From: Lachnospiraceae bacterium YSB2008
GTDB taxonomy: Bacteria; Bacillota; Clostridia; Lachnospirales; Lachnospiraceae
Length of the DNA stretch: 64,000 nucleotides
Direction: 5' to 3'
Assembly (NCBI GenBank): GCA_000687655.1
Contig: JHWR01000012.1
Location: 35,517 to 99,516, forward strand
In this document: piece by piece, positions 25,339 through 33,850 of the stretch
Position numbering within the stretch: the stretch's first letter is position 1
How the letters are laid out: each line of letters opens with the position of its first letter
Translations under genes and position numbers: made by a program
The notes under the pieces: generated by a model
What the model was told of the DNA's origin: nothing
Databases searched by the model: none
What the model saw: only the letters and a program-made list of their open reading frames with translations

Positions 25339-25424
25339 AAGAAATCCCCCTTGTTTTTGTTTGATTCTAATTGTAAAATAACACTAAATGATACATCAGT
25401 AAAATTGAAATAAATGAAAATATA

Positions 25425-25441
25425 GTTCAATATTATTGAAC
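25425..25441. promoter_or_regulatory. LysR-type operator palindrome
   Basis: GTTCAATA, one T, then TATTGAAC: a perfect 17-base dyad that contains a T-N11-A box, in the 141-base divergent region between the DinB-like and LysR genes. The position fits an autoregulatory LysR site controlling both promoters. Confidence 0.65.
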
Positions 25442-25479
25442 ATAAAGAAACAGAGGTTTTCTTTGAACGGAGCATCGAT

Positions 25480-26358
25480 ATGACAATCACGCAGTTAAGT
25501 ACATTTTTAAAGATTACGGAATTGAATAGTTTTTCTGCTGCTGCCGATAGTCTGGGGTATGCACAGTCCACGGTTACAACGCAGATCAAACAGCTTGAGG
25601 ATGAACTGGGCTGTGTGTTGTTTGAGCGCCTGGGGAAAACAATCTCACTAACCTCGTCAGGGGAAAAGCTGATAACATATGCTGAAAAAATGCTTCAGCT
25701 TGAGCGGGAGATACACCTTGATGTGACTGATGAAGAAAATCCTGCGGGGGTTTTGAAACTTGGTGTATCGGAGTCACTCTGTATAAGCCGGTTTCCGCAG
25801 ATTCTGATGGAATTTAATAAGAATAATCCGAGAACTGAGATCAGAATACAGTTCGTTACGCACGAAAGTATTCCGGAACTTCTGCAAAAGGGCGAGCTGG
25901 ACATGGTTTATACACTTAACCCGATCATTGAGGATGAGAGGATTAAGTGTCTGCACAAAAAACGGGAACAACTGGGTTTCTATGTTTCATCCGATCATCC
26001 TATGTCCGGTAAAACTATTAGGGAAAAAGATTTGAAGGATGTGCCGCTTCTGCTGACCGGACATAACTGTAATTTCCGACATATGCTGGTTTCTGATCTT
26101 GAGGGAAATGGCATCTCACCGAATATTGTGCTTGAAACGAGCAGTAAAGAAGTTCTGAAACAATTTGCAAAGGGTGGATTCGGAGTAGCGTTCATACCGG
26201 AAATGGCGGCTGAAAAAGAAATAAAGGATGGAAAACTTAAGCCTCTAAACTGGAAAGGGACCGATTTTCCTATTTTTTCACAGATATTGATCCATAAGGA
26301 TAAACATCAGAACAAAGCAATCGTTCGTTTGGTTGATTATATCAAGCAGTTGGGATAA
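25480..26358 (+). CDS. LysR-family transcriptional regulator
   Basis: A 292-residue LysR regulator of standard length. The N-terminal winged helix (MTITQLSTFLKI, then SFSAAADSLGYAQSTVTTQI and QLEDELGCVLFERLGK) spans residues 1-60. A linker helix leads to the periplasmic-binding-like effector domain (LKLGVSESLCISRFP onward). ATG 25480 has only a modest CGGAG upstream. It is divergent from the DinB-like gene and near a T-N11-A palindrome, so it probably regulates that gene and itself. The effector is unknown. Confidence 0.94.
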   Translation: MTITQLSTFLKITELNSFSAAADSLGYAQSTVTTQIKQLEDELGCVLFERLGKTISLTSSGEKLITYAEKMLQLEREIHLDVTDEENPAGVLKLGVSESLCISRFPQILMEFNKNNPRTEIRIQFVTHESIPELLQKGELDMVYTLNPIIEDERIKCLHKKREQLGFYVSSDHPMSGKTIREKDLKDVPLLLTGHNCNFRHMLVSDLEGNGISPNIVLETSSKEVLKQFAKGGFGVAFIPEMAAEKEIKDGKLKPLNWKGTDFPIFSQILIHKDKHQNKAIVRLVDYIKQLG

Positions 26359-26405
26359 AGCAGATTATAGTTGTTCTCACGAAAAAATGCCGAGGGTGAA
26401 ATGTT

Positions 26406-27443
26406 ATGTATAATGAATATTTAGAAAAATCAGAATATATGGATTATGATGATCCGAACGTCAAAAGTGTGGCGGAAAGATTAAAAACTGAGTCATCTGA
26501 TGAAATAACACTTATCAGGAATACATATCATTTTGTAAGAGATGAGATTATGCATTCATGGGATGCCCAGGACAATCGTGTTACAATTTCTGCGAGTGAC
26601 ACACTTAGTAAAGGTGTTGGTATATGCTGGGCCAAGGCAAATCTTCTGGCAGCACTGCTTCGTGCAAATGGTATTCCTGCCGGATTTTCCTATCAGCGAT
26701 TGACCCTTGGGGATACACCGGATACAGGGTTCTGTATTCATGCTATGAATACTGTTTTTGTGGCATGTCTTAACAAGTGGATCAGGCTGGATGCAAGAGG
26801 TAATAAGGAAGGTGTAAACGCTGAGTTTTCAACGGATGAAGAGAAACTTGCCTTTAAGATTAGCTGCGAAGGGGAGATAGATTATCATGATAATCATTCC
26901 TATCCGGATAAAGGGCTGATGAAGGTTTTATGGGAAAACACTGATGCTATAGAAATGTATCTTCATCATTTGCCGGATCAATTGTCTTATAGTGTTGATT
27001 ATAAGATAGCAACATCCGAGGACATTGAACAAATGATGAACAGCCGTCTTGAAATGCTTAAGGTGGTAAATAATCTTGATTTTACTTATGAATACAGTAA
27101 TGAGATTATAGAAAGCAGCATAGAATACTTTAAAAAAGGTGACCATACCACTGTCCTTGCCCTGGACGGAAAAAGAGTAATCGGTTGTGCATCAATGTGC
27201 TACATGTATATCATGCCGACTTTTGACCATCCTACGGGAAAACGCGCTCATCTGATGAATGTATATACTATGAAAGAATGGCAGAGACACGGCATCGCTT
27301 TGAAAATGGTATCAATGTTGATTGACGAGGCATGGAAACGCGGAGTTACAGAAATCAGTCTTGATGCTACTGAGGAAGGACGTCATTTGTATAAAAAACT
27401 GGGATTTGCTGATTCGACAGAAGGTATGGTTCTTACTAAATGA
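26406..27443 (+). CDS. transglutaminase-like/GNAT fusion protein
   Basis: A 345-residue two-domain protein. Residues about 35-150 form a transglutaminase-like cysteine domain: Cys in GICWAKANLLAALLRANGIPAG (about 75), His in FCIHAMNTVFV (about 115) and Asp in WIRLDARGNKEG (about 131). Residues about 200-345 are a GNAT acetyltransferase (MNVYTMKEWQRHGIALKMV, then LYKKLGF). ATG 26406 follows GAGGGTG. Both domains occur alone as small-molecule or peptide-modifying enzymes; joined, they might process then acetylate one substrate (inference). It ends 19 bases before the next gene. Confidence 0.88.
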   Translation: MYNEYLEKSEYMDYDDPNVKSVAERLKTESSDEITLIRNTYHFVRDEIMHSWDAQDNRVTISASDTLSKGVGICWAKANLLAALLRANGIPAGFSYQRLTLGDTPDTGFCIHAMNTVFVACLNKWIRLDARGNKEGVNAEFSTDEEKLAFKISCEGEIDYHDNHSYPDKGLMKVLWENTDAIEMYLHHLPDQLSYSVDYKIATSEDIEQMMNSRLEMLKVVNNLDFTYEYSNEIIESSIEYFKKGDHTTVLALDGKRVIGCASMCYMYIMPTFDHPTGKRAHLMNVYTMKEWQRHGIALKMVSMLIDEAWKRGVTEISLDATEEGRHLYKKLGFADSTEGMVLTK

Positions 27444-27462
27444 CATTACTTTAAGAGGCATT

Positions 27463-28089
27463 ATGAAAACAAGAGAAGATGCAATTAAATACGGCCTTTC
27501 TTTCCCGGACACTTATCAGGATGCTCCGTTCCATGATACGAACTGGCAGCTGGTCAGATACAAGGGAAATAAGAAAGCATTTCTATGGACCTATGAAAAG
27601 GATGGGTATATCAATCTGAATGTGAAAGTAAATCCTGAGAAGGCTTTTTTCTGGCGGAGAATCTATAATTCAGTTATTCCGGGATATCATCAGAACAAGG
27701 ACCACTGGAATACGATTATTCTGGATGGCAGCATTCCTGATAAAGATATTAAGCTCATGATAGCTGAGAGCTATGATCTGATAAGCGATTGTACTTCAAA
27801 GAGGATATATGAAGCAGTGAAAAAGATACCATATGGTCACGTGGCCACATATGCACAGGTTGCGGAAATTGCCGGGGATAAGAAAATGGCCAGGGCAGTG
27901 GGCAATGCACTTCACAGGAACCCTGACCCGGACAATATTCCCTGTTTTCGTGTCGTGAATGCGAAGGGAGAGCTGGCAGGTGAATTTGCTTTCGGCGGTC
28001 CGGGAGCTCAGGCGAAACTGTTGGAATCTGAAGGAATCACGGTTATTGACGGTAAGGTTGATCTTGAGAAATATCAGTGGAAAAGATGA
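27463..28089 (+). CDS. YjbR/MmcQ-alkyltransferase fusion
   Basis: A 208-residue fusion. ATG 27463 follows AAGAGG. Residues about 1-105 are a MmcQ/YjbR (CyaY-like fold) domain (REDAIKYGLSFPDTYQDAPF, then WRRIYNSVIPGYHQNKDHW). Residues about 113-208 are the C-terminal DNA-binding and active domain of O6-alkylguanine DNA alkyltransferase (KKIPYGHVATYAQVA, then GNALHRNP, then IPCFRVVNAKGEL). The acceptor cysteine is at about 160. The usual PCHRV has Phe for His, so transfer chemistry may be weakened or it may act as a lesion-binding alkyltransferase-like protein. The C-terminal LLESEGI is typical. Confidence 0.87.
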   Translation: MKTREDAIKYGLSFPDTYQDAPFHDTNWQLVRYKGNKKAFLWTYEKDGYINLNVKVNPEKAFFWRRIYNSVIPGYHQNKDHWNTIILDGSIPDKDIKLMIAESYDLISDCTSKRIYEAVKKIPYGHVATYAQVAEIAGDKKMARAVGNALHRNPDPDNIPCFRVVNAKGELAGEFAFGGPGAQAKLLESEGITVIDGKVDLEKYQWKR

Positions 28090-28137
28090 AATTGGTAAAA
28101 ATATTGAGTAAAAATGAACTTTGGGAGAAGAATTGAG

Positions 28138-29124
28138 ATGGGAAACTTATCATTAATAGAGCTGGATGATTCTTACCTGCCGCAGATGGCGGAGCTTTAT
28201 AGGGAGGCGTTTTCCGGAGAACCATGGAATGATGACTGGAGTGATACAGAACAGTTAAGTGAATATATGAAGGATATATCAAAGGCATATAATGCACTGA
28301 ATTATGGCCTGGTTGTTGATGGAAAGCTGGCAGCTATGTCCATAGGAAAGATCAATCATTGGTGGGAAGGGACCAACTATAATGTTGAAGAACTCTGTGT
28401 ATCTCCTTCATATCAGGGGCAGGGTGTTGGTTCAGAATTCCTCGAGCTTATCGAACAAAGTGTACGTGAGAAAGGACTGGATGGCATATTCCTGCAAACA
28501 GATAATGATAAACCTTCCTATCATTTTTATCATAAAAATGGATTCATGGATTTAGATGCACATATCAGTTTGTATAAAAGTGTGAGGAGCATAGAGAAAA
28601 CTGTCGGAGAGGTGGACTCTGATAACCGTTCCGGTTCTGAACATGATGATGTCGAATATGATATCGCAAATCTGAATGATATACAGGAGCTTGTGCGTCT
28701 TAGGATTCTTTATATGATTGATGATTTCGGTTCCATAACTGATGAAGAGAAAGAGGGGATGGAAAAACAGCTTCCGGTATATTTTGAGAGAGAACTCGGA
28801 AAGAAGCTGATCGCATTCGTAGCAAGAGCGGAAGGAAGACTTGTTGCAGCGGCGTATCTTCTTATCATTGAGAAGCCTGCAAATCCATTTTTCCTTAACG
28901 GGCTTGATGCAGAGGTCTTAAGTGTATATACGGAAGAAGGATATCGCGGAAGAGGAATATGCACAAAGCTCATGCAGAATATGATTGATTATGCGGAAGA
29001 GCTTGGATTGAGCAGGATTGATCTCGTGGCCACGGATGAGGGTTATCCAATATATAAGAAATTAGGATATGAAGATAGAGTTCAGAAATACAAGGATATG
29101 AGATTATTATTGAAAAAGAGTTGA
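28138..29124 (+). CDS. tandem GNAT acetyltransferase
   Basis: A 328-residue protein of two GNAT domains. Start ATG 28138 lies seven bases after GGGAGAAG. The first domain has ELCVSPSYQGQGVGSEFLEL (about 84-103) and SYHFYHKNGF. The second, from about 170, has VLSVYTEEGYRGRGICTKLM (about 259-278) and YPIYKKLGYED. Both have intact R/Q-x-x-G-x-G/A acetyl-CoA loops, so both may be active. The substrates are unknown. It lies in a run of same-strand enzyme genes with short gaps. Confidence 0.9.
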   Translation: MGNLSLIELDDSYLPQMAELYREAFSGEPWNDDWSDTEQLSEYMKDISKAYNALNYGLVVDGKLAAMSIGKINHWWEGTNYNVEELCVSPSYQGQGVGSEFLELIEQSVREKGLDGIFLQTDNDKPSYHFYHKNGFMDLDAHISLYKSVRSIEKTVGEVDSDNRSGSEHDDVEYDIANLNDIQELVRLRILYMIDDFGSITDEEKEGMEKQLPVYFERELGKKLIAFVARAEGRLVAAAYLLIIEKPANPFFLNGLDAEVLSVYTEEGYRGRGICTKLMQNMIDYAEELGLSRIDLVATDEGYPIYKKLGYEDRVQKYKDMRLLLKKS

Positions 29125-29140
29125 ATAGGAAAGTAAAATT

Positions 29141-29947
29141 ATGGTAAAAGATAACAAAAGTATCAGTATAAATGATATAGATGACGGAAAAGAATTTGAT
29201 TGGGGAAAGACCTCGGAAGACTATGCTCGCTTCAGAGATATATATCCGAAGGAATTCTATGAATACATTTTAGGGCTTGGTTTATGCAAGGATGGTCAGA
29301 GGGTGCTTGATATCGGAACCGGAACAGGGGTTCTTCCTCTGAATATGTATAAGTACGGAGCTGTTTGGACAGGCACGGACATATCGGAAAATCAGATTGA
29401 AGAGGCCAAAAGGATGGCCCTTGAATTAAAGATGGATATCGATTTTTATACCTGCGATGCAAAGGATCTTGATCAACCGGATGAGTCGTTTGATGTGATT
29501 ACAGCATGTCAGTGTATCTGGTATCTGGATCATCATATTACCGCTCCGAAATTTGCAAAAATGCTCAAAGAAGACGGTAGTTTTCTGGTCCTGTATATGG
29601 GGTGGCTTCCTTTTGAGGATGAGATTGCAGGAAAAAGTGAGGAACTGATTTTAAAATATAATCCGAAATGGACCGGTTGCGGAGATACTGTTCATCCTGT
29701 ATGGGTACCGGAAGAATATCTTGAGTATTTCAATCTGGAAAAGCAGGAGGAATTTCGGGTCAGCGTTCCATTTTCCAGAGAAAGCTGGCATGGAAGAATG
29801 CGTGCATGCAGAGGGACAAGTGCTTCCATGACACCGGAAGAGTTTGCATTATGGAATGCAGAACATGAAAAGATGCTGGAAGCATATCCGGAAGCGTTTG
29901 AAATCAAACACTATGTATCGATTGCGTGGTTAAAGAAGAAGGGTTAA
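29141..29947 (+). CDS. class I SAM-dependent methyltransferase
   Basis: A 268-residue class I methyltransferase. ATG 29141 follows AGGAAAG. Motif I is VLDIGTGTGVLPLNMYKYG (about 55-73), then WTGTDISENQIEEAK and the motif II acidic segment; FDVITACQCIWYLDH (about 115) is motif IV of the Methyltransf_11/25 type. N-terminal FDWGKTSEDYARFRDIYP is a family hallmark in Clostridia. The substrate is not evident. It ends 23 bases before the preferred start of the HD-GYP gene. Confidence 0.92.
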   Translation: MVKDNKSISINDIDDGKEFDWGKTSEDYARFRDIYPKEFYEYILGLGLCKDGQRVLDIGTGTGVLPLNMYKYGAVWTGTDISENQIEEAKRMALELKMDIDFYTCDAKDLDQPDESFDVITACQCIWYLDHHITAPKFAKMLKEDGSFLVLYMGWLPFEDEIAGKSEELILKYNPKWTGCGDTVHPVWVPEEYLEYFNLEKQEEFRVSVPFSRESWHGRMRACRGTSASMTPEEFALWNAEHEKMLEAYPEAFEIKHYVSIAWLKKKG

Positions 29948-29970
29948 AAGATCCGAGGGGTAAAGTGGTT

Positions 29971-31260
29971 ATGGAAAGTATCGAAGGCAATATGATAGAA
30001 AGAATCATCCAGGACATGGATGAGGGGGTTATGCTGATTGACGGAAAGGGAGTAGTTCGCATCATGAATCCGGCTGCTTCTGAGATTCTTGATAAGCCTA
30101 TGGAAGAGGTTGTTGAAAGAAGTCTTGCAGAGGTCTTTCTGGATGAGGATGAGAATGATCAGTTCTTCCAGACGGTTATGGATGCAATCTATGATCCGGA
30201 TAATCGCCAGGACAGCCTTGTTCCATATATAAGTCAATCAGGGATGAGAACGCTTCATATGTCAAGTGCTGTACTTAACGGCTTTTACGAGAATAAGGGA
30301 TTGATCATTACATTTTCAGACCTTACAGAGATTACAGAGCTTAAGATCAAACATACTGAGCAGATTATGGAAATGATGAATTCCATGGTGCGCGCATTCG
30401 TAACGGCTGTTGATGCAAGATCGCCGTATAATGTTAATCATACGAGGAATATGATTTCAATGGGATATGATTTTCTTTTGTGGCTTAAAGAAACTGATAA
30501 CCCATTGCAATTCGATAAAGAAAAAAGAGATGCCTTTTTGATGAGTATTGCACTGCACGATATAGGCAAGCTCTCTGTACCGCTTTCTGTTATGGATAAG
30601 CCGACCAGACTTGCATGGCATCTGGATTATATCAAACAGCGATTCATGAAGGTAAACCTTTTGGAACGAATCAGTTGTCTTGAGGGTAAAATGACTGCCG
30701 AAGAATATGAGGAGGGCTGTGCCTTCCGTAAGGAAACTCTCGATTATATTGAAAAGCTGAATACATGCGGTTATTGCTCACCTGAGGATATCGAGCGTGT
30801 AAGAGAATTGGGTTCTGTGAAGTATCTGGATGAAAAAGGAGACCGTGAACCGCTTCTTACAGAAAAAGAAGTAGAGATGCTTTCCATAGTTAAGGGGACT
30901 CTGACAGATAAAGAACGTGAACAGATGCAGAATCATGTAGTGGTAACATCTAATATTCTGAATGAGATCAGTTTTCCTGAGTGCTTTAATATGGTTCCTA
31001 AATGGGCGGGTCAGCATCATGAATATCTGAACGGAAAAGGATATCCGGCCGGACTCAGCGGTGACCAGATATGTACAGAGGTCCGTATTATAACAATTCT
31101 GGATATCTTTGAAGCTATCACATCAAGAGACAGACCTTATAAGAAGTTTGTTTCTCCTGAACAGGCACTCTCGATTCTTGATAAGATGGCAGATGAGGGC
31201 AGCGTAGACAGAGAGCTTCTGGAACTCTTTAAAGAAAGCAGGGTATGGGAAAATGAGTAA
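29971..31260 (+). CDS. PAS/HD-GYP signalling protein
   Basis: A 429-residue cytoplasmic protein. I choose ATG 29971, ten bases after CGAGGGG (29954-29960); a GTG frame opens earlier at 29926 inside the methyltransferase gene. A PAS domain (about 8-120: MDEGVMLIDGKGVVRIMNPA) leads via a helix to an HD domain with HDIGKL at about 196, and QHHEYLNGKGYPAGLSGD at about 347-364 supplies the GYP part. About 150 residues separate HD from HHE, more than usual, and Asn replaces the Asp of DGxGYP. It is probably a c-di-GMP phosphodiesterase or sensor. Confidence 0.9.
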   Translation: MESIEGNMIERIIQDMDEGVMLIDGKGVVRIMNPAASEILDKPMEEVVERSLAEVFLDEDENDQFFQTVMDAIYDPDNRQDSLVPYISQSGMRTLHMSSAVLNGFYENKGLIITFSDLTEITELKIKHTEQIMEMMNSMVRAFVTAVDARSPYNVNHTRNMISMGYDFLLWLKETDNPLQFDKEKRDAFLMSIALHDIGKLSVPLSVMDKPTRLAWHLDYIKQRFMKVNLLERISCLEGKMTAEEYEEGCAFRKETLDYIEKLNTCGYCSPEDIERVRELGSVKYLDEKGDREPLLTEKEVEMLSIVKGTLTDKEREQMQNHVVVTSNILNEISFPECFNMVPKWAGQHHEYLNGKGYPAGLSGDQICTEVRIITILDIFEAITSRDRPYKKFVSPEQALSILDKMADEGSVDRELLELFKESRVWENE

Positions 31261-32728
31261 ACGTCACATAATCTATATAGGATTTGTGCTAATAATAATC
31301 TGCGCGATAAGTATGTTTATAACCGGAAGAAAGAATACTATCATGGTATTTATTTCTGGCGAGGATGAATCAATTAATCTTGAAGATCTGGAAATCTATG
31401 TAGAGAATGCAACGGTTGCGATCATAAAGGATATCCGAATGATTGACAACTCTGTATTTGTAGATATATCTGCCAATAATCCCGGGACTACGTTTTTAAC
31501 AGTAAAGAAAAAGGGAGAAGAAGATGCATGGACAAGTATTCCGATCTATGTACATGAGACAGGCGTTATGACATACGGAACACTATATGGCAACTGCAGG
31601 GGTGATATAGTAGTTCCCATCGCCATTACCCTGTATCTGATCCTGATTTTTTCTCGGCTTTTGACGACCTTCAGAAAAAGTATGAAAGAGAATATGTATC
31701 AGTACAGAAATATACTGCTGCTCGGAGTTATGCTCTTCCTTTCATTTGCATTATGTTACAGTGCAATAGGTGTATTCAGTTATAGAGGCCTTATTCAGAC
31801 GCTGCATATGTTGATGGGTATAGTTACGTTCTTTGCACAATCTATGCTCCCGGTTACGATTATAATAACGCTCTTTGTGGCTGTTAGTAATGCAAAGCTG
31901 ATAAAACATGAAGGCAGGAATTTAAGAAATGTAATGGGTACAGTCATGGGACTGCTTCTGTGTATATTATCTGTTGCACCCGAACTCGTATCCAATTATC
32001 TGTTTTTTCATACTACAACTATAGATATTCATAATGAGCAGGGGATTCCAATGTACGTGTTTATGTTTATTGAAGCTCTTGTTTATGTGATTGTAGTTTA
32101 TCTTGAGTGCATTCTGATAGCCACCGTAATAATAGCAATTAAGGCGGCCAGACATGTGCCTGCCTTTGATAAGGATTATATTCTTATTCTCGGATGTAAG
32201 ATTAAGAAGGATGGAACTCTGACCAAGCTTCTTCAGGGAAGGGCTGACAGAGCGGTTGAGTTTGCAAAGCTCCAGAAGGATAAGACAGGCAAGGATATCA
32301 TATTCGTTCCTTCCGGTGGAAAGGGAAATGATGAGGTGATGTCTGAAGGAGAAGCTATAAAGAATTATCTTATATCAGTCGGGATCGATGAGAAACATAT
32401 CATGGCTGAGACAGAATCGGAAAATACGTTCCAGAATTTTGGTAAGTCAAAGGCGTTGATAGACAAAGCTGAAAATGAAGATCCAAAGATTGCTTTCTCG
32501 ACGACGAATTATCACGTATTCCGTTCGGGGATGTATGCAACTAAGCAGGATATAAAGGTGGAAGGAATCGGAAGTAAAACAAAGAGTTATTTCTGGATTA
32601 ATGCATTTGCCAGAGAATTCATAGCCACTCTCGAATCAGAGAAGCTGATTCATTTTCTGTTGGTTATGGGTATAAGTCTTGTAGTGCTCATAATGGTAGC
32701 ACTGATATATCTCTCAAATGTCAGTTAA
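31253..32728 (+). CDS. DUF218/YdcF-family membrane protein
   Basis: A 491-residue membrane protein. An N-terminal helix (about 5-24) and a strand-rich extracytoplasmic stretch (25-110) precede about five membrane spans. The DUF218 (YdcF/ElyC/SanA) domain follows at about 305-450: DYILILGCKIKKDGTL, IFVPSGGKGNDEVMSEGEAI and ENTFQNFGKSKAL. A last hydrophobic helix ends the protein. DUF218 proteins take part in envelope precursor handling; the exact reaction is not settled. It overlaps the HD-GYP gene by eight bases. Confidence 0.9.
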   Translation: MSKRHIIYIGFVLIIICAISMFITGRKNTIMVFISGEDESINLEDLEIYVENATVAIIKDIRMIDNSVFVDISANNPGTTFLTVKKKGEEDAWTSIPIYVHETGVMTYGTLYGNCRGDIVVPIAITLYLILIFSRLLTTFRKSMKENMYQYRNILLLGVMLFLSFALCYSAIGVFSYRGLIQTLHMLMGIVTFFAQSMLPVTIIITLFVAVSNAKLIKHEGRNLRNVMGTVMGLLLCILSVAPELVSNYLFFHTTTIDIHNEQGIPMYVFMFIEALVYVIVVYLECILIATVIIAIKAARHVPAFDKDYILILGCKIKKDGTLTKLLQGRADRAVEFAKLQKDKTGKDIIFVPSGGKGNDEVMSEGEAIKNYLISVGIDEKHIMAETESENTFQNFGKSKALIDKAENEDPKIAFSTTNYHVFRSGMYATKQDIKVEGIGSKTKSYFWINAFAREFIATLESEKLIHFLLVMGISLVVLIMVALIYLSNVS

Positions 32729-32742
32729 ATGAAAGGAACAAT

Positions 32743-33804
32743 ATGCCAAGAGTCATAGTTGGAATGTCGGGCGGCGTGGACAGCGCCGTGGCAGCTTACC
32801 TTCTGAAGGCGTCAGGTTATGATGTGATAGGGGTAACGCTTAAAATATGGGAAAGCAACAACGGTGTGAGCAGCAGATGCTGTGAGATTGACGATGCTGC
32901 TGCTGCGGCTGCAGCTATAGGAATACCATATTATGCTGTAAATGCAATGTCGGAATTCAGGAAAAATGTAACGGAGCCTTTTGTTAATGATTATATAAAA
33001 GGCATAACACCGAATCCGTGTGTTGAATGCAACAGATATGTGAAATGGGACTGCATGCTGAAGGCTGCTGAGGTTTATGGCGCAGAATATATAGCTACCG
33101 GTCATTATGCATCCATAGTGAAACTGCCAAATGGAAGGTATACCGTTACACAGGCTGAAGCTAAAAACAAAGATCAGACTTACATGGTTTATAAACTGAC
33201 ACAGGAACAGCTCAAAAGGACACTCATGCCTCTTGGAAAGCTGACCAAAGAAGAAGTAAGAAAGATAGCAAGAGCAGTAGGAATAGAGGTTGCTGACAAA
33301 CCGGATTCACAGGAGATATGCTTTGTAACAGATGGGCATTATTCTGAATATATAGAGGATAATTACGAGGGCGAAGTGCCGGGAGAGGGCAATTTTGTTG
33401 ACGAAGAGGGAAACGTACTCGGAAAGCATAAAGGCATAACTCATTACACGGTCGGCCAGCGTAAAGGCTTGGGGATAGCTATGGGCCATCCGGTATATGT
33501 TAAATGTATCGATGTGGAGAAAAATGAGGTTGTACTTTCGGATGAAGCGTCCATCATGAGTGATGTAATATATACAAGAGACAACAATTTTATGAGTATC
33601 CCGGGAATAGATGATGGCCAAAAAGTCAGAGCCAGAGTTAAGATAAGATATCATCATCCTGGTGCTCCTGCCACGCTGGAAAGAGCCGATGATGAAAGAA
33701 TACGTATAGTTTTTGATGAGCCTGTTAAGGCGGCTACGCCGGGACAGTCAGCTGTATTCTACGATGAAGAAGCCAGAGTCATCGGGGGCGGACGGATAAT
33801 ATAA
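32743..33804 (+). CDS. mnmA: tRNA-specific 2-thiouridylase MnmA
   Basis: A 353-residue MnmA/TrmU, which thiolates uridine 34 of tRNA for Lys, Glu and Gln using sulfur relayed from a cysteine desulfurase. The PP-loop SGGVDSAVAAYLL is at about 9-21. The catalytic cysteines lie in NPCVECNRYVKW (about 92) and SQEICFVTDG (about 190). KNKDQTYMVYKL and THYTVGQRKGLG are further family hallmarks. ATG 32743 follows AAAGGAAC. A symmetrical terminator lies 12 bases after the stop. Confidence 0.98.
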   Translation: MPRVIVGMSGGVDSAVAAYLLKASGYDVIGVTLKIWESNNGVSSRCCEIDDAAAAAAAIGIPYYAVNAMSEFRKNVTEPFVNDYIKGITPNPCVECNRYVKWDCMLKAAEVYGAEYIATGHYASIVKLPNGRYTVTQAEAKNKDQTYMVYKLTQEQLKRTLMPLGKLTKEEVRKIARAVGIEVADKPDSQEICFVTDGHYSEYIEDNYEGEVPGEGNFVDEEGNVLGKHKGITHYTVGQRKGLGIAMGHPVYVKCIDVEKNEVVLSDEASIMSDVIYTRDNNFMSIPGIDDGQKVRARVKIRYHHPGAPATLERADDERIRIVFDEPVKAATPGQSAVFYDEEARVIGGGRII

Positions 33805-33816
33805 TATTGTTAAATA

Positions 33817-33842
33817 AAAGCGGCAGGAATTCCTGCCGCTTT
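33817..33842. terminator. bidirectional terminator
   Basis: A perfect 26-base palindrome, AAAGCGGCAGGAA mirrored by TTCCTGCCGCTTT, lies between the convergent mnmA and MATE genes. The A-run and T-run at the ends let it stop transcripts from either side. Confidence 0.92.
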
Positions 33843-33850
33843 GCTATGTT

